In this document: positions 42,957 through 52,031 of the stretch, piece by piece | Numbering within the stretch: the stretch's first letter is position 1 | How the letters are laid out: every line of letters starts with the position of its first letter | Assembly (NCBI RefSeq): GCF_001905345.1 | Contig: NZ_LFBV01000006.1 | Location: 186,001-250,000 of the forward strand | Source of the DNA: Streptomyces uncialis | GTDB taxonomy: Bacteria > Actinomycetota > Actinomycetes > Streptomycetales > Streptomycetaceae | Direction of reading: 5' to 3' | Length of the DNA: 64,000 nt | Program-made: the position numbers and the translations under genes | The notes under the pieces: generated by a model | What the model saw: the letters and a program-made list of their open reading frames with translations, nothing else | What the model was told of the DNA's origin: nothing | Database searches by the model: none

Positions 42957-44150
42957 TCAGCCGAGGTCCCGCTTGGCGGCGATCTTCGCGGACAGCGCGA
43001 AGATGTCGATGAAGCCCTGCGCCTTCGACTGGTCGAAGGTGTCGCCGGAGTCGTAGGTGGCGAGGTTGAAGTCGTACAGCGACTCCTCGGAACGACGGCC
43101 CGTGACGACGGCCCTGCCGCCCTGGAGGGTCATCCGGATGTCGCCGGAGACATGCTGGTTGGCCTCGTTGATGAAGCCGTCGAGCGCGCGCTTGAGCGGG
43201 GAGAACCACAGGCCGTCGTAGACCATCTCGCCCCAGCGCTGCTCGACCTGGCGCTTGTAGCGGGCGAGTTCACGCTCGACGGTGACGCTCTCCAGCTCCT
43301 GGTGCGCGGTGATCAGCGCGATCGCGCCCGGCGCCTCGTACACCTCACGGGACTTGATGCCGACGAGGCGGTCCTCGACCATGTCGATCCGGCCGACGCC
43401 CTGGGCACCCGCGCGCTCGTTGAGCTGCTGGATCGCCTGGAGGACGCTGACGGGCTTGCCGTCGATCGCGACGGGCACGCCCTCCTTGAAGGTGATGACG
43501 AGCTCGTCGGCCTCACGGGTGAGCGCCGGGTTCTGCGTGTACTCGTAGATGTCCTCGATCGGCGCGTTCCAGATGTCCTCCAGGAAGCCCGTCTCGACCG
43601 CGCGCCCGAAGACGTTCTGGTCGATGGAGTACGGGGACTTCTTGGTGGTCGCGATCGGGAGGTCGTTCTCCTCGCAGAAGGCGATGGCCTTGTCGCGGGT
43701 CATGGCGTAGTCGCGGACCGGGGCGATGCACTTGAGGTCGGGGCCGAGGGCCTGGATACCGGCCTCGAAGCGGACCTGGTCGTTGCCCTTGCCGGTGCAG
43801 CCGTGGGCGACGGTGGTGGCGCCGTGCTTCTTCGCGGCGGCGACCAGGTGCTTGACGATGGCGGGCCGGGACAGCGCGGAGACCAGCGGGTAGCGGTCCA
43901 TGTAGAGGGCGTTGGCCTTGATCGCCGGGAGGCAGTACTCGTCGGCGAACTCGTCCTTGGCGTCCGCGACCTCGGCCTCGACCGCACCGCAGGCGAGCGC
44001 GCGCTTGCGGATGACGTCCAGGTCCTCGCCGCCCTGGCCGACATCCACGGCGACGGCGATGACCTCGGCGCCCGTCTCCTCGGCGATCCAGCCGATGGCG
44101 ACGGAGGTGTCCAGGCCGCCTGAGTAGGCGAGTACGACGCGCTCGGTCAC
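42957..44150 (-). CDS. argG: Argininosuccinate synthase
   Basis: This is a 397-residue enzyme with the N-type ATP pyrophosphatase loop AYSGGLDTSV at residues 8-17 and GCTGKGNDQVRFE, the two family signatures. It joins citrulline and aspartate using ATP. The GTG at 44150 (VTERVVLAYSGG) has GAGGAG seven bases upstream and gives the exact family N-terminus. ARG boxes lie just upstream (44168-44195), so repression by the ArgR encoded at 45903 is expected. argH follows downstream after 294 bases. Confidence 0.96.
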   Translation of the reverse strand: MTERVVLAYSGGLDTSVAIGWIAEETGAEVIAVAVDVGQGGEDLDVIRKRALACGAVEAEVADAKDEFADEYCLPAIKANALYMDRYPLVSALSRPAIVKHLVAAAKKHGATTVAHGCTGKGNDQVRFEAGIQALGPDLKCIAPVRDYAMTRDKAIAFCEENDLPIATTKKSPYSIDQNVFGRAVETGFLEDIWNAPIEDIYEYTQNPALTREADELVITFKEGVPVAIDGKPVSVLQAIQQLNERAGAQGVGRIDMVEDRLVGIKSREVYEAPGAIALITAHQELESVTVERELARYKRQVEQRWGEMVYDGLWFSPLKRALDGFINEANQHVSGDIRMTLQGGRAVVTGRRSEESLYDFNLATYDSGDTFDQSKAQGFIDIFALSAKIAAKRDLG

Positions 44151-44167
44151 GGGTTTTCTCCTCACAG

Positions 44168-44195
44168 TGCATTCGCTGATATGCATGAGTATGCA
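44168..44195 (-). promoter_or_regulatory. ARG boxes upstream of argG
   Basis: On the minus strand TGCATACTCATGCATATCAG is followed by CGAATGCA: overlapping imperfect palindromes with the TGCATA/TATGCA half-sites of ArgR/AhrC operators in Streptomyces. They lie 18 bases before the argG start codon. The local AT content is far above the surroundings. Confidence 0.75.
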
Positions 44196-44368
44196 GTCTT
44201 CCGCATGTTTCGTCAATCTCGCCCTCGGGTAGCCCCGGCGGACCCCGATCCGGGCCCCCGCGACCCGCCCGGCCTGGGTCCGCCACCTCCCCGGCCCAGT
44301 CCCCCGCGACCTGCCTGAACGGACCACCCGACCTGCCGCCGAAGCCGCCGCCCCGTACGTTCTGAGCC

Positions 44369-45088
44369 ATGCGCACCGGTGCCGTCGCCCTTGTGTCCGC
44401 CGTCCTCCTCGCCCTCGCCCTCGCCCTTCCCGCGGCCCCGGCCGGGGCCGCGCCGCGCCCGTTCCCGCTGCCCGCGCTGATGGCGGACACCGGCGGCGGC
44501 AGCCAGCTCATCACCGCGACCGCCCCCGGTATCCGCTCCACCACGGGCACCGTCACCTGGTGGGACCGGCGGGGCGGGCGCTGGAGGGCCGCCGGGACCG
44601 CGCCCGCCCGGTTCGGCGCGAACGGCCTGGTGGAGGGCGGCGTCCGCGAGCAGGGCACCAGCACCACCCCGACCGGGCTGTACGGCCTCCCTTACGCCTT
44701 CGGGACCGCGCCGCCGCCCGGGGGGACCCGGATGCCGCACCGCCCGGTGCGCGACAGTTCCTGGTGGTGCCAGGACAACGACTCGGCCGCGTACAACCGC
44801 TGGACCGACCCCCGTCCCGCCGACTGCCGGCCGACGGAGGCCGAACGCCTCGCCGACTACCGCACGCAGTACGCCCACGCGCTCGTCGTCGCCTTCAACT
44901 ACGACCGGCCGGTACGGGGCCGGGGCGCGGGGATCTTCCTGCACGTGGACGGCACGGGTCCGACGGCGGGCTGTGTGTCGGTGCCCCGGCAGGCGATGGC
45001 GGATCTGCTGCGCTGGGCGGACCCGGCCCGCCGCCCCCATATCGCGATCGGCACCAGGACCGGGGCCACGGCGTTGTACCGCTACTAG
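44369..45088 (+). CDS. Secreted L,D-transpeptidase-family (YkuD-like) protein
   Basis: This is a 239-residue protein with a Sec signal peptide (VALVSAVLLALALALPAAPAGAA). The C-terminal catalytic motif IFLHVDGTGPTAGCVSVP supplies the His and Cys of the YkuD fold (HX-GCxS pattern), and a Trp-rich middle (RDSSWWCQDNDSAAYNRW) precedes it. Such proteins form 3-3 peptidoglycan crosslinks or attach proteins to the wall. This clade of Streptomyces proteins is shorter and lacks the Ig-like domains of mycobacterial Ldt enzymes. It sits between argG and argR but is read in the opposite direction, so it is not part of arginine synthesis. Confidence 0.8.
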   Translation: MRTGAVALVSAVLLALALALPAAPAGAAPRPFPLPALMADTGGGSQLITATAPGIRSTTGTVTWWDRRGGRWRAAGTAPARFGANGLVEGGVREQGTSTTPTGLYGLPYAFGTAPPPGGTRMPHRPVRDSSWWCQDNDSAAYNRWTDPRPADCRPTEAERLADYRTQYAHALVVAFNYDRPVRGRGAGIFLHVDGTGPTAGCVSVPRQAMADLLRWADPARRPHIAIGTRTGATALYRY

Positions 45089-45099
45089 CCGGGTTCACA

Positions 45100-45890
45100 G
45101 CCTTCTGCGCAGGCCGTCAGGACGGTGGCCGCGAGTTCGTCCGGCTGGGCGTACTCCGTTCCTGTGCCGTCGCTCGTGGGTTTCGCGCAGTTCCCCGCGG
45201 GTCGCCTTCGCTTGCGCTTCCGAGGTTCGTCCGGCTGGGCGTACTCCGTTCCTGTGCGGTCGCTCGTGGGGTGCGCAGTTCCCCGCGGGTCGCCTTCGCT
45301 TGCGCTTCCGAGGTTCGTCCGGCTGGGCGTACTCCGTTCCTGTGCCGTCGCTCGGTGGTTTCGCGCAGTTCCCCGCGCCCCTTTGGGGCGCGTCCTGCTT
45401 GTTCTTCGGGTCGGTGCCGGTCGGGATTCTCCGTCCTCGATCCGACACGCTCGGTAAGACGTTCCGTGACTCGACTGAAGAGCATCGGAGTCTGCGGGCA
45501 GAGATTCCCGCCCACCCCCTCCCGCAGCAGCGCGACCGCGCGAGGAGGAGGGTATGAACCCCGGCCCCCGCTCGCCGACAGCCCGCAGCCTGCCGACAGC
45601 CCCAGGTGGGCGCCCCTTCAGGGGCGCGGGGAACTGCGCGAAAACGAGGACCGCTCCGCACCCGAAGAGCGACGGCAAGGGGGCAGCGCCTAAGGGGCGC
45701 GGGGAACTGCGCGAAAGACGAGGGCGGACCCTCACCCGAAGAGCGACCGCAAGGGGGCAGCATCCAGGGGCGCGGGGAACTGCGCACCCCACGAACGACC
45801 TGTGCGGGGACAAGTACGCCCAGCCGGAGAGACCTCAGAGGCGCAAGCGAAGGCGACCCGCCAGGGTGGGACGGGGCCGAGGGGCTGTCA
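45100..45890. repeat. Intergenic repeat array 3, two halves in inverted orientation
   Basis: This array fills the 3'-3' gap between the L,D-transpeptidase gene and argR. The left half (about 45135-45390) has three units of 88-90 bases: GTTCGTCCGGCTGGGCGTAC, then TCCGTTCCTGTGC, then GCAGTTCCCCGCG. The right half (about 45605-45870) carries the inverted core GGGGCGCGGGGAACTGCGC three times and ends with GCGCAAGCGAAGGCGACCCG, the exact reverse complement of a segment in the left half. The array could fold into a large cruciform. The modules are those of arrays 1 and 2. No gene is supported inside it. Confidence 0.85.
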
Positions 45891-45902
45891 CGCAGCTCGC
45901 AG

Positions 45903-46439
45903 CTACCCCGTGTTCTGCGCCAGCCGCAAGAGGTGCTCGGCCAGCGCCTGCCCCCCCAGCGGATCCCTGCTGATAAGCATCAACGTGTCGTCCCCCGCGA
46001 TCGTCCCGAGGATGTCGTGCAACTCGGCCTGGTCGATCGCGGAGGCGAGGAACTGCGCGGCGCCGGGCGGCGTCCGCAGGACGACGAGGTTCGCGGACGC
46101 CTCCGCGGAGATCAGCAGCTCCCCGGACAGCCTCCGCATCCGCTCCTCCTTCGCGGACTCCCCGAGCGGTGCCCGGGGAGTCCGGAACCCGCCCTCGCTG
46201 GGGACCGCGTAGATGAGGTCCCCGTCGGTGTCCCGGATCTTCACCGCGTTCAGCTCGTCGAGGTCCCGGGAGAGCGTCGCCTGGGTGACGCTCAGCCCGT
46301 CGTCGGCGAGCAGCTTCGCGAGCTGGCTCTGGGAGCGGACCGGCTGCCGGTTGAGGATGTCCACGATCCGGCGGTGCCGCGCGGTCCGGGTCTGCGGCAC
46401 CGCGGGCCCGGCCTGCTCGTTGTCCTGCGCGTGCGTCAT
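45903..46439 (-). CDS. argR: Arginine repressor
   Basis: This is a 178-residue ArgR/AhrC protein. An N-terminal winged helix (ARHRRIVDILNRQPVRSQSQLAKLLADDGLSVTQATLSRDLDELNAVKI) is followed by the C-terminal oligomerisation and arginine-binding domain ending TIAGDDTLMLISRDPLGG. It represses the arg genes by binding ARG boxes when arginine is plentiful. The ATG at 46439 follows the argD stop by seven bases. It is the distal gene of the argCJBDR cluster, so it is subject to its own repression. Confidence 0.95.
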   Translation of the reverse strand: MTHAQDNEQAGPAVPQTRTARHRRIVDILNRQPVRSQSQLAKLLADDGLSVTQATLSRDLDELNAVKIRDTDGDLIYAVPSEGGFRTPRAPLGESAKEERMRRLSGELLISAEASANLVVLRTPPGAAQFLASAIDQAELHDILGTIAGDDTLMLISRDPLGGQALAEHLLRLAQNTG

Positions 46440-46446
46440 CGTCGCT

Positions 46447-47649
46447 TCATTCTCCGGCTCGTCCGTCCCCGTGGGCTGCGTCGAGAACACCCGGCAGCGC
46501 CCGCAGGAACGTCTCCGCCTCGTCGTCGCGGAAGTTCAGCGGCGGCATCAGCCGGACGACATCGGGGGCGGGCGCGTTGACGAGGAGACCGGCGTCCTGG
46601 GCCGCGCGCTGCACCTGGGCGGCGAGCGGTTCCGTGAGCACGATACCCAGCAGGAGCCCCGCGCCCCGGACCCGGCGGACCAGCGGGTGTCGGAGCGACT
46701 CGATTCCGTCCCGGAGTGTCCCGCTCTGCCGCTTCACGTTGTCCAGCAGTCCCTCGGCCCCGATGGTGTCAAGGACGGCGAGTCCGGCGGCGCAGGCGAC
46801 GGGGTTGCCGCCGAAGGTGGTGCCGTGGTGGCCGGGCTTCAGCAGGTCGGCGGCGGGGCCGAACGCGACGGTGGCGCCGAGCGGGAGCCCGCCGCCGAGC
46901 CCCTTGGCGAGGGTGACGACATCGGGGCGCACCCCTTCGTGGGCCTGGTGCTCGAACCAGTGGCCGGTGCGGCCGACGCCGGTCTGCACCTCGTCGAGGA
47001 CGAGGAGGGTGCCGGTGGCCTCGGTGATCGCGCGGGCCGCGGCGAGATAGCCGGGCGGCGGTACGACGACGCCGTTCTCGCCCTGCACCGGTTCGATGAT
47101 CACCAGCGCGGTGTCCTCGGTGACGGCGGCGCGCAGCGCGTCCACGTCCCCGTACGGGACATGGGTGACGTCGCCGGGCAGCGGGAGGAACGGTTCCCGT
47201 TTGCCGTCCTGGCCGGTGAGGGCGAGGGCGCCCATGGTGCGGCCGTGGAAGCCGCCGGTGGTGGCGACCATATGGCCGCGCCCGGTGAGCCGTCCGATCT
47301 TGAAGGCGCCTTCGTTGGCCTCGGCGCCGGAGTTGCAGAAGAACACCCGGCCCTCGCGGCCGAAGAGCTGGAGGAGGCGTTCGGCGAGGGCGACGGGCGG
47401 TTCGGCGACGAAGAGGTTGGAGACATGGCCGAGGGAGGCGATCTGGGTGCTGACGGCGCCGACGACGGCGGGGTGGGCGTGGCCGAGCGCGTTGACCGCG
47501 ATGCCGCCGACCAGGTCGAGGTACTCGTTGCCGTCGGCGTCCCACACCCGGGCGCCCGCGCCGCGTGCGAGAGGCAGCCGGGGGGTGCCGTAGTTGTCCA
47601 TGAGGGCGCCCTGCCAGCGCCGGGTCAGTTCCTCGTTGGCGGTGGTCAC
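46447..47649 (-). CDS. argD: Acetylornithine aminotransferase
   Basis: This is a 400-residue class-III PLP aminotransferase: FFCNSGAEANEGAFKIGR, GGFHGRTMGAL, LLVLDEVQTGVGRTG (PLP Asp) and VTLAKGLGGGLPLG with the Schiff-base lysine. It converts N-acetylglutamate semialdehyde to N-acetylornithine. The GTG at 47649 overlaps the argB stop (GTGA) and has GGAGG upstream, so it is translationally coupled. Confidence 0.95.
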   Translation of the reverse strand: MTTANEELTRRWQGALMDNYGTPRLPLARGAGARVWDADGNEYLDLVGGIAVNALGHAHPAVVGAVSTQIASLGHVSNLFVAEPPVALAERLLQLFGREGRVFFCNSGAEANEGAFKIGRLTGRGHMVATTGGFHGRTMGALALTGQDGKREPFLPLPGDVTHVPYGDVDALRAAVTEDTALVIIEPVQGENGVVVPPPGYLAAARAITEATGTLLVLDEVQTGVGRTGHWFEHQAHEGVRPDVVTLAKGLGGGLPLGATVAFGPAADLLKPGHHGTTFGGNPVACAAGLAVLDTIGAEGLLDNVKRQSGTLRDGIESLRHPLVRRVRGAGLLLGIVLTEPLAAQVQRAAQDAGLLVNAPAPDVVRLMPPLNFRDDEAETFLRALPGVLDAAHGDGRAGE

Positions 47650-48575
47650 CGTGCTCCTCCTTCGGCGCTGTTGCGGGGTGACGGCGCGGTGCCGTCGGGC
47701 ACGACCATGGTGCCGATGCCCTCGTCGGTGAAGATCTCCAGCAGGATCGAGTGCGGCACCCGGCCGTCGATGACGCGGGCGGTGTGCACGCCGTTGCGGA
47801 CGGCGTACAGACAGCCCTGCATCTTGGGGACCATGCCGCTGGCCAGGTCCGGGAGCAGCTTCTCCAGTTCGCGGGCGGTGAGGCGGCTGATGACCTCGTC
47901 GCTTTTGGGCCAGTCCTCGTAGAGGCCCTCGACATCGGTGAGGACCATCAGCGTCTCGGCGCCGAGGGCCGCGGCGAGCGCGGCGGCGGCGGTGTCGGCG
48001 TTGACGTTGTAGACATGGCCGTCGTCGGCGGAGCGCGCGATGGAGGAGACGACGGGGATGCGTCCGTCGGCGAGCAGTGCCTCGATGGCCCCGCTGTCGA
48101 TCTCGGTGATCTCACCGACCCGGCCGATGTCGACGAGTTCCCCGTCGATCTCGGGGCGGTGCTTGCGGGCGGTGATGGTGTGGGCGTCCTCGCCGGTCAG
48201 GCCGACGGCGAGCGGCCCGTGCTGGTTGAGCAGTCCGACGAGTTCGCGCTGCACCTGTCCGGCGAGGACCATCCGGACGACGTCCATGGCCTCGGGGGTG
48301 GTGACCCGCAGGCCCGCCTTGAACTCGCTGACGAGTCCGTGCCGGTCGAGCTGGGCGCTGATCTGGGGGCCGCCGCCGTGCACGACGACGGGGCGCAGGC
48401 CCGCGTGCCGCAGGAAGACGACGTCCTGGGCGAAGGCGGCTTTCAGGTCCTCGTCGACCATGGCGTTGCCGCCGAACTTGATGACGACGACCTTGCCGTG
48501 GTGGCGGGTCAGCCAGGGCAGTGCCTCGATGAGGATCTGCGCCTTGGGGAGGGCGGTGTGCTTGCGGGTGCTCAT
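47646..48575 (-). CDS. argB: Acetylglutamate kinase
   Basis: This is a 309-residue amino-acid kinase: VVIKFGGNAMVDEDLKAAF, VVVHGGGPQIS, NVNADTAAAALAAAL and LTDVEGLYEDWPKSDEVIS. It phosphorylates N-acetylglutamate. The N-terminal helix (STRKHTALPKAQILIEALPWLTRHHGK) is the extension found in hexameric, arginine-inhibited enzymes, so feedback inhibition by arginine is likely. The ATG at 48575 has GAGGAG upstream. Confidence 0.95.
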   Translation of the reverse strand: MSTRKHTALPKAQILIEALPWLTRHHGKVVVIKFGGNAMVDEDLKAAFAQDVVFLRHAGLRPVVVHGGGPQISAQLDRHGLVSEFKAGLRVTTPEAMDVVRMVLAGQVQRELVGLLNQHGPLAVGLTGEDAHTITARKHRPEIDGELVDIGRVGEITEIDSGAIEALLADGRIPVVSSIARSADDGHVYNVNADTAAAALAAALGAETLMVLTDVEGLYEDWPKSDEVISRLTARELEKLLPDLASGMVPKMQGCLYAVRNGVHTARVIDGRVPHSILLEIFTDEGIGTMVVPDGTAPSPRNSAEGGAR

Positions 48576-48720
48576 GGCTCCTCGGGTGTCCTCGGCCCGG
48601 CGCGGCCCCTGCGGGCGCGTGGCGGGCTCGGCTGGGGTCGTGCGCGGGCCGGTCGCGCCCGGACGTCCGGCGGGCCGGTCGCGGGCCGGGTCGGGCGGGT
48701 GCCGTCCGGGGTCGGTCCGG

Positions 48721-49872
48721 TCAGGAGGAGTACGCGCTGTTCTCGTGGACGTAGTCGGCGGTGAGGTCGTTGGTCCAGATGGTGGCGCTCTCGCCCCCGG
48801 CGGCGAGGTCGGCGGTGACGACGACCTCGCGGTAGCGCATGTCGACCAGGTCGCGGTCCTCGCCGACGCCGCCGTTCTTGCAGACCCAGACGCCGTTGAT
48901 GGCGACGTTGAGCTGGTCGGGCTCGAACGCGGCGGAGGTGGTGCCGATGGCGGACAGGACGCGGCCCCAGTTGGGGTCCTCGCCGTGGATGGCGCACTTG
49001 AGGAGGTTGTTGCGGGCGATGGAGCGGCCCACCTCGACGGCGTCGGCCTCGGTCGCGGCGCCCACGACGTCGATCCGGATGTCCTTGCTCGCGCCCTCGG
49101 CGTCCCCGATGAGCTGGCGGCCGAGGTCGTCGCAGACCGCGCGGACGGCCTCGGCGAACGCGGCGGTGGCGGGCGTGACCCCGGACGCGCCGGAGGCGAG
49201 CAGCAGCACGGTGTCGTTGGTGGACATGCAGCCGTCGGAGTCGACCCGGTCGAAGGTGACGCGGGTGGCGTCGCGCAGTGCCCCGTCGAGTGCGGCGCTG
49301 TCGACGTCGGCGTCGGTGGTGAGGACGACGAGCATGGTGGCGAGGCCGGGCGCGAGCATCCCGGCGCCCTTGGCCATCCCGCCGACGGTCCAGCCGTCGC
49401 CCCGGGCGACGGCGGTCTTGTGGACGGTGTCGGTGGTCTTGATGGCGATGGCGGCCTTCTCACCGCCGTCCTCGTCGAGCTGGGCGGCGGCCGTCTCCAC
49501 CCCGGGCAGCAGCTTGTCCATCGGGAGGAGGAGCCCGATCAGTCCGGTGGACGCGACGGCGACCTCCCCGGCGTTGAGCCCGAGGACGGTGGCGGCCTTC
49601 TCGGCGGTGGCGTGGGTGTCCTGGAACCCCTGGGGGCCGGTGCAGGCGTTGGCCCCGCCGGAGTTGAGGACGACGGCGGAGACCTGGCCGCCCTTGAGCA
49701 CCTGCTCGGACCACAGGACGGGGGCGGCCTTGACGCGGTTGGAGGTGAACACGCCCGCGGCGGCGAGTCGGGGCCCGTTGTTGACCACGAGGGCGAGGTC
49801 CGGGTTGCCGTTCGACTTGATCCCGGCGGCGATCCCGGCCGCCGTGAATCCCTGTGCTGCGGTGACGCTCAC
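48721..49872 (-). CDS. argJ: Bifunctional ornithine acetyltransferase / N-acetylglutamate synthase
   Basis: This 383-residue self-cleaving enzyme carries GGMAKGAGMLAPGLATMLV, where the Thr of ATML becomes the N-terminal nucleophile of the beta chain, and DSDGCMSTNDTVLLLASG. It moves the acetyl group from acetylornithine to glutamate, making the pathway cyclic, and may also use acetyl-CoA. The GTG at 49872 has AAGGAG five bases upstream. It is separated from argB by 145 bases. Confidence 0.95.
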   Translation of the reverse strand: MSVTAAQGFTAAGIAAGIKSNGNPDLALVVNNGPRLAAAGVFTSNRVKAAPVLWSEQVLKGGQVSAVVLNSGGANACTGPQGFQDTHATAEKAATVLGLNAGEVAVASTGLIGLLLPMDKLLPGVETAAAQLDEDGGEKAAIAIKTTDTVHKTAVARGDGWTVGGMAKGAGMLAPGLATMLVVLTTDADVDSAALDGALRDATRVTFDRVDSDGCMSTNDTVLLLASGASGVTPATAAFAEAVRAVCDDLGRQLIGDAEGASKDIRIDVVGAATEADAVEVGRSIARNNLLKCAIHGEDPNWGRVLSAIGTTSAAFEPDQLNVAINGVWVCKNGGVGEDRDLVDMRYREVVVTADLAAGGESATIWTNDLTADYVHENSAYSS

Positions 49873-49969
49873 TGCTGCTCCTTGTCGGCCGCGCGGGGCG
49901 GCGGGTGTCCCGTCGCCCGGAGCGGGCGGGGAGGGTACGGGTTCCTTCGGGCGGGGGCCGCCGTCCGGC

Positions 49970-50998
49970 TCAGGGGGCGATCCCGACGGTGGAGAGACCG
50001 GTGGTCTCGGGCAGGCCGAGGGCGATGTTCATGCTCTGGATCGCGCCGCCCGCGGTGCCCTTGGTGAGGTTGTCGATGACGCTGATGACGATGACCCGCC
50101 GCGCGGACTCGTCGTACGCGACCTGGAGGTGCGCGGCGTTGGACCCGTGCACGGACGCGGTGGCGGGCCACTGGCCCTCGGGCAGCAGCCGTACGAACGG
50201 CTCGTCGGCGAAGGCCTTCTCGTACGCGGCGCGCACGGCGGCGGCGTCGACGCCGTCCTTGGCGCGGGCGGAGCAGGTGGCGAGGATGCCCCGGGACATC
50301 GGTACGAGGGTGGGGGTGAACGACACGCTCACCGGCTCGCCCGCGACCGCGCCGAGGTTCTGGCTCATCTCGGGGGTGTGCCGGTGCCCGCCGCCGACCC
50401 CGTACGGGGAGGCCGAGCCCATGACCTCGCTGCCGAGCAGATGCGGCTTGGGCGTCTTGCCCGCGCCGGAGGTGCCGGACGCGGCGACGATCACGGCCTC
50501 GGGCTCGATCAGTCCGGCGGCGTAGGCCGGGAACAGGGCGAGGGTGACGGCGGTGGGGTAGCAACCGGGCACCGCGATGCGCTTGGACCCCTCCAGCGCC
50601 ACACGGGCGCCAGGCAGCTCGGGAAGCCCGTACGGCCAGGTCCCGGCGTGCGGGGAGCCGTAGAACCGCTCCCAGTCGGCCGGGTCCGTCAGCCGGAAGT
50701 CGGCGCCCATGTCGATGACCAGCACATCGGGGCCGAGTTGCTCGGCGACCGCGGCGGACTCGCCGTGCGGCAGCGCGAGGAACACCACGTCGTGTCCGCC
50801 GAGCACCTCGGCGGTGGTGACCTCCAGCACCCGGTCCGCGAGCGGCACGAGATGCGGCTGGAGCGCGCCGATCCGCTGTCCGGCGTTGGAGTTCCCGGTC
50901 AGTGCCCCGATCTCGACCTCCGGATGCCCGGCCAGCAGCCGCAGCACCTCTCCCCCGGCGTACCCACTGGCCCCGGCAACCGCCACGCGAACCGACAT
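49970..50998 (-). CDS. argC: N-acetyl-gamma-glutamyl-phosphate reductase
   Basis: This is a 342-residue enzyme. The Rossmann start is VAVAGASGYAGGEVLRLL, the catalytic Cys lies in VPGCYPTAVTLAL, and SGAGKTPKPHLL and GGGHRHTPEM also fit the family. It reduces acetylglutamyl phosphate with NADPH. The ATG at 50998 has GGAGGAG upstream. It is the first gene of argCJBDR, with ARG boxes directly upstream. A transposon now lies within about 100 bases of its promoter. Confidence 0.95.
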   Translation of the reverse strand: MSVRVAVAGASGYAGGEVLRLLAGHPEVEIGALTGNSNAGQRIGALQPHLVPLADRVLEVTTAEVLGGHDVVFLALPHGESAAVAEQLGPDVLVIDMGADFRLTDPADWERFYGSPHAGTWPYGLPELPGARVALEGSKRIAVPGCYPTAVTLALFPAYAAGLIEPEAVIVAASGTSGAGKTPKPHLLGSEVMGSASPYGVGGGHRHTPEMSQNLGAVAGEPVSVSFTPTLVPMSRGILATCSARAKDGVDAAAVRAAYEKAFADEPFVRLLPEGQWPATASVHGSNAAHLQVAYDESARRVIVISVIDNLTKGTAGGAIQSMNIALGLPETTGLSTVGIAP

Positions 50999-51019
50999 AC
51001 CACTCCTCCTCCTGGAGGG

Positions 51020-51052
51020 CATGACTATACGCAGTGCCGCAGTTTTATGCAA
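51020..51052 (-). promoter_or_regulatory. ARG boxes upstream of argC
   Basis: On the minus strand TTGCATAAAACTGC and CTGCGTATAGTCATG form two ArgR-like half-operators separated by a few bases, 22-54 bases before the argC start. They stand out as AT-rich in a GC-rich context. Confidence 0.7.
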
Positions 51053-51099
51053 CGGTGGGGCGACGCCACCCGGCGTGCCGGTTGCGACGGAGATTTTTA

Positions 51100-51130
51100 G
51101 TTGGCACATGGAGAACGCTGGTTGGCAAAT
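51100..51130. repeat. Two GTTGGCA direct repeats near the left transposon end
   Basis: GTTGGCACATG at 51100 and GTTGGCAAATC at 51121 are 21 bases apart, two helical turns, in an AT-richer segment between the argC operator and tnsA. Spaced direct repeats of this kind at a transposon end are typical TnsB-binding sites. A possible inverted relative, GAGCCAAGTAG, occurs at 63895. The exact ends were not identified. Confidence 0.35.
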
Positions 51131-51209
51131 CTTGATCCCCTCACGCTGTGTTGCGGGCAGTACCAGCGAAACGCCCCCGTCGCCGGTCGAGTGGTGCTTC
51201 TCTGGATGA

Positions 51210-52031
51210 GTGGGCGAGGCAGCGAGAGCGAAGATCCCGTCGGATTCAAGTCAGCTGGACCACCTTGTCACGGCGTACGACGGGGACGCCGGACTGCGGG
51301 ATCGGCTGCGGCTCGGGGACGACTGGCCGCGTCGGTGGAGTTCGACGTGGCAGGTGGGCGCCGACGAGGTCTGCTGGCCGGTCCGGGACATGGCTCACGT
51401 ACCGGTGATGTCGTCCCGGCCGATGCGGGGGTTCACGTGGCGGGCGAAGCAGCGGCACCGCCCCGGCCTGGAGGCGATGGCGTCAGCGGGCGGGAAGCAT
51501 GGCTTCGAGTCGCTGAAGGAAGTGAGCCTGCTGGTCGCGCTGGACTTCTTGAAGGCATCGGAAGTGCTGTCGCAGCCGTTCCGGCTTGATTTCGAGCATG
51601 CGGGCGGGCGTGCCTGGCACATCCCGGACTTCCTGGCCGTGATCGGCGGTGGGATGTGGTTGCTGGACGTCCGCCCGATGGAGCTGATCAAGGAAGAGGA
51701 CGCGCTGAAGTTCGCGGCGGCCAGGGAAGTGGCGGCTGCCTGCGGCTGGCGGTACTCGGTGGTCGCGGGCTGGCGACCGCATGTCTGGAGCGTCCTTGAC
51801 CACCTGTCCTCGCGCCGGCGGCCGGCTAGGGACCTTCTCGGCATGCGCGAGCAGCTGCTCACCGCTATCAGCGGGCAGAAGGGGCAGGCGATGACGTTCT
51901 CCGACCTGGCGGAGGCGACCAGCGTGCCTTCCGTTGGCCGGGCGAACATCGTCCGGCTGCTCTGGCACCGCGAGCTCGGCGTTGACCTGGGCAGTCCCTT
52001 GCGCCACAGCTCACTGATCTGGGCGGTGTGA
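51210..52031 (+). CDS. tnsA: TnsA-like heteromeric transposase endonuclease subunit
   Basis: This is a 273-residue protein of the actinobacterial TnsA-like family. The nuclease core is visible as AWHIPDFLAVIGGGMWLLDVRPMELIKEEDALKF (Asp of PDFL and the DVR triad position). A basic N-terminal region (RPMRGFTWRAKQRHRPGLEAMAS) and a C-terminal helical domain that would contact TnsB or TnsC (MTFSDLAEATSVPSVGRANIVRLLWHRELGVDL) flank it. TnsA cuts the 5' ends of the element so that it moves by cut-and-paste. The GTG at 51210 was chosen. Its stop overlaps the tnsB start (TGATG). Confidence 0.8.
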   Translation: MGEAARAKIPSDSSQLDHLVTAYDGDAGLRDRLRLGDDWPRRWSSTWQVGADEVCWPVRDMAHVPVMSSRPMRGFTWRAKQRHRPGLEAMASAGGKHGFESLKEVSLLVALDFLKASEVLSQPFRLDFEHAGGRAWHIPDFLAVIGGGMWLLDVRPMELIKEEDALKFAAAREVAAACGWRYSVVAGWRPHVWSVLDHLSSRRRPARDLLGMREQLLTAISGQKGQAMTFSDLAEATSVPSVGRANIVRLLWHRELGVDLGSPLRHSSLIWAV

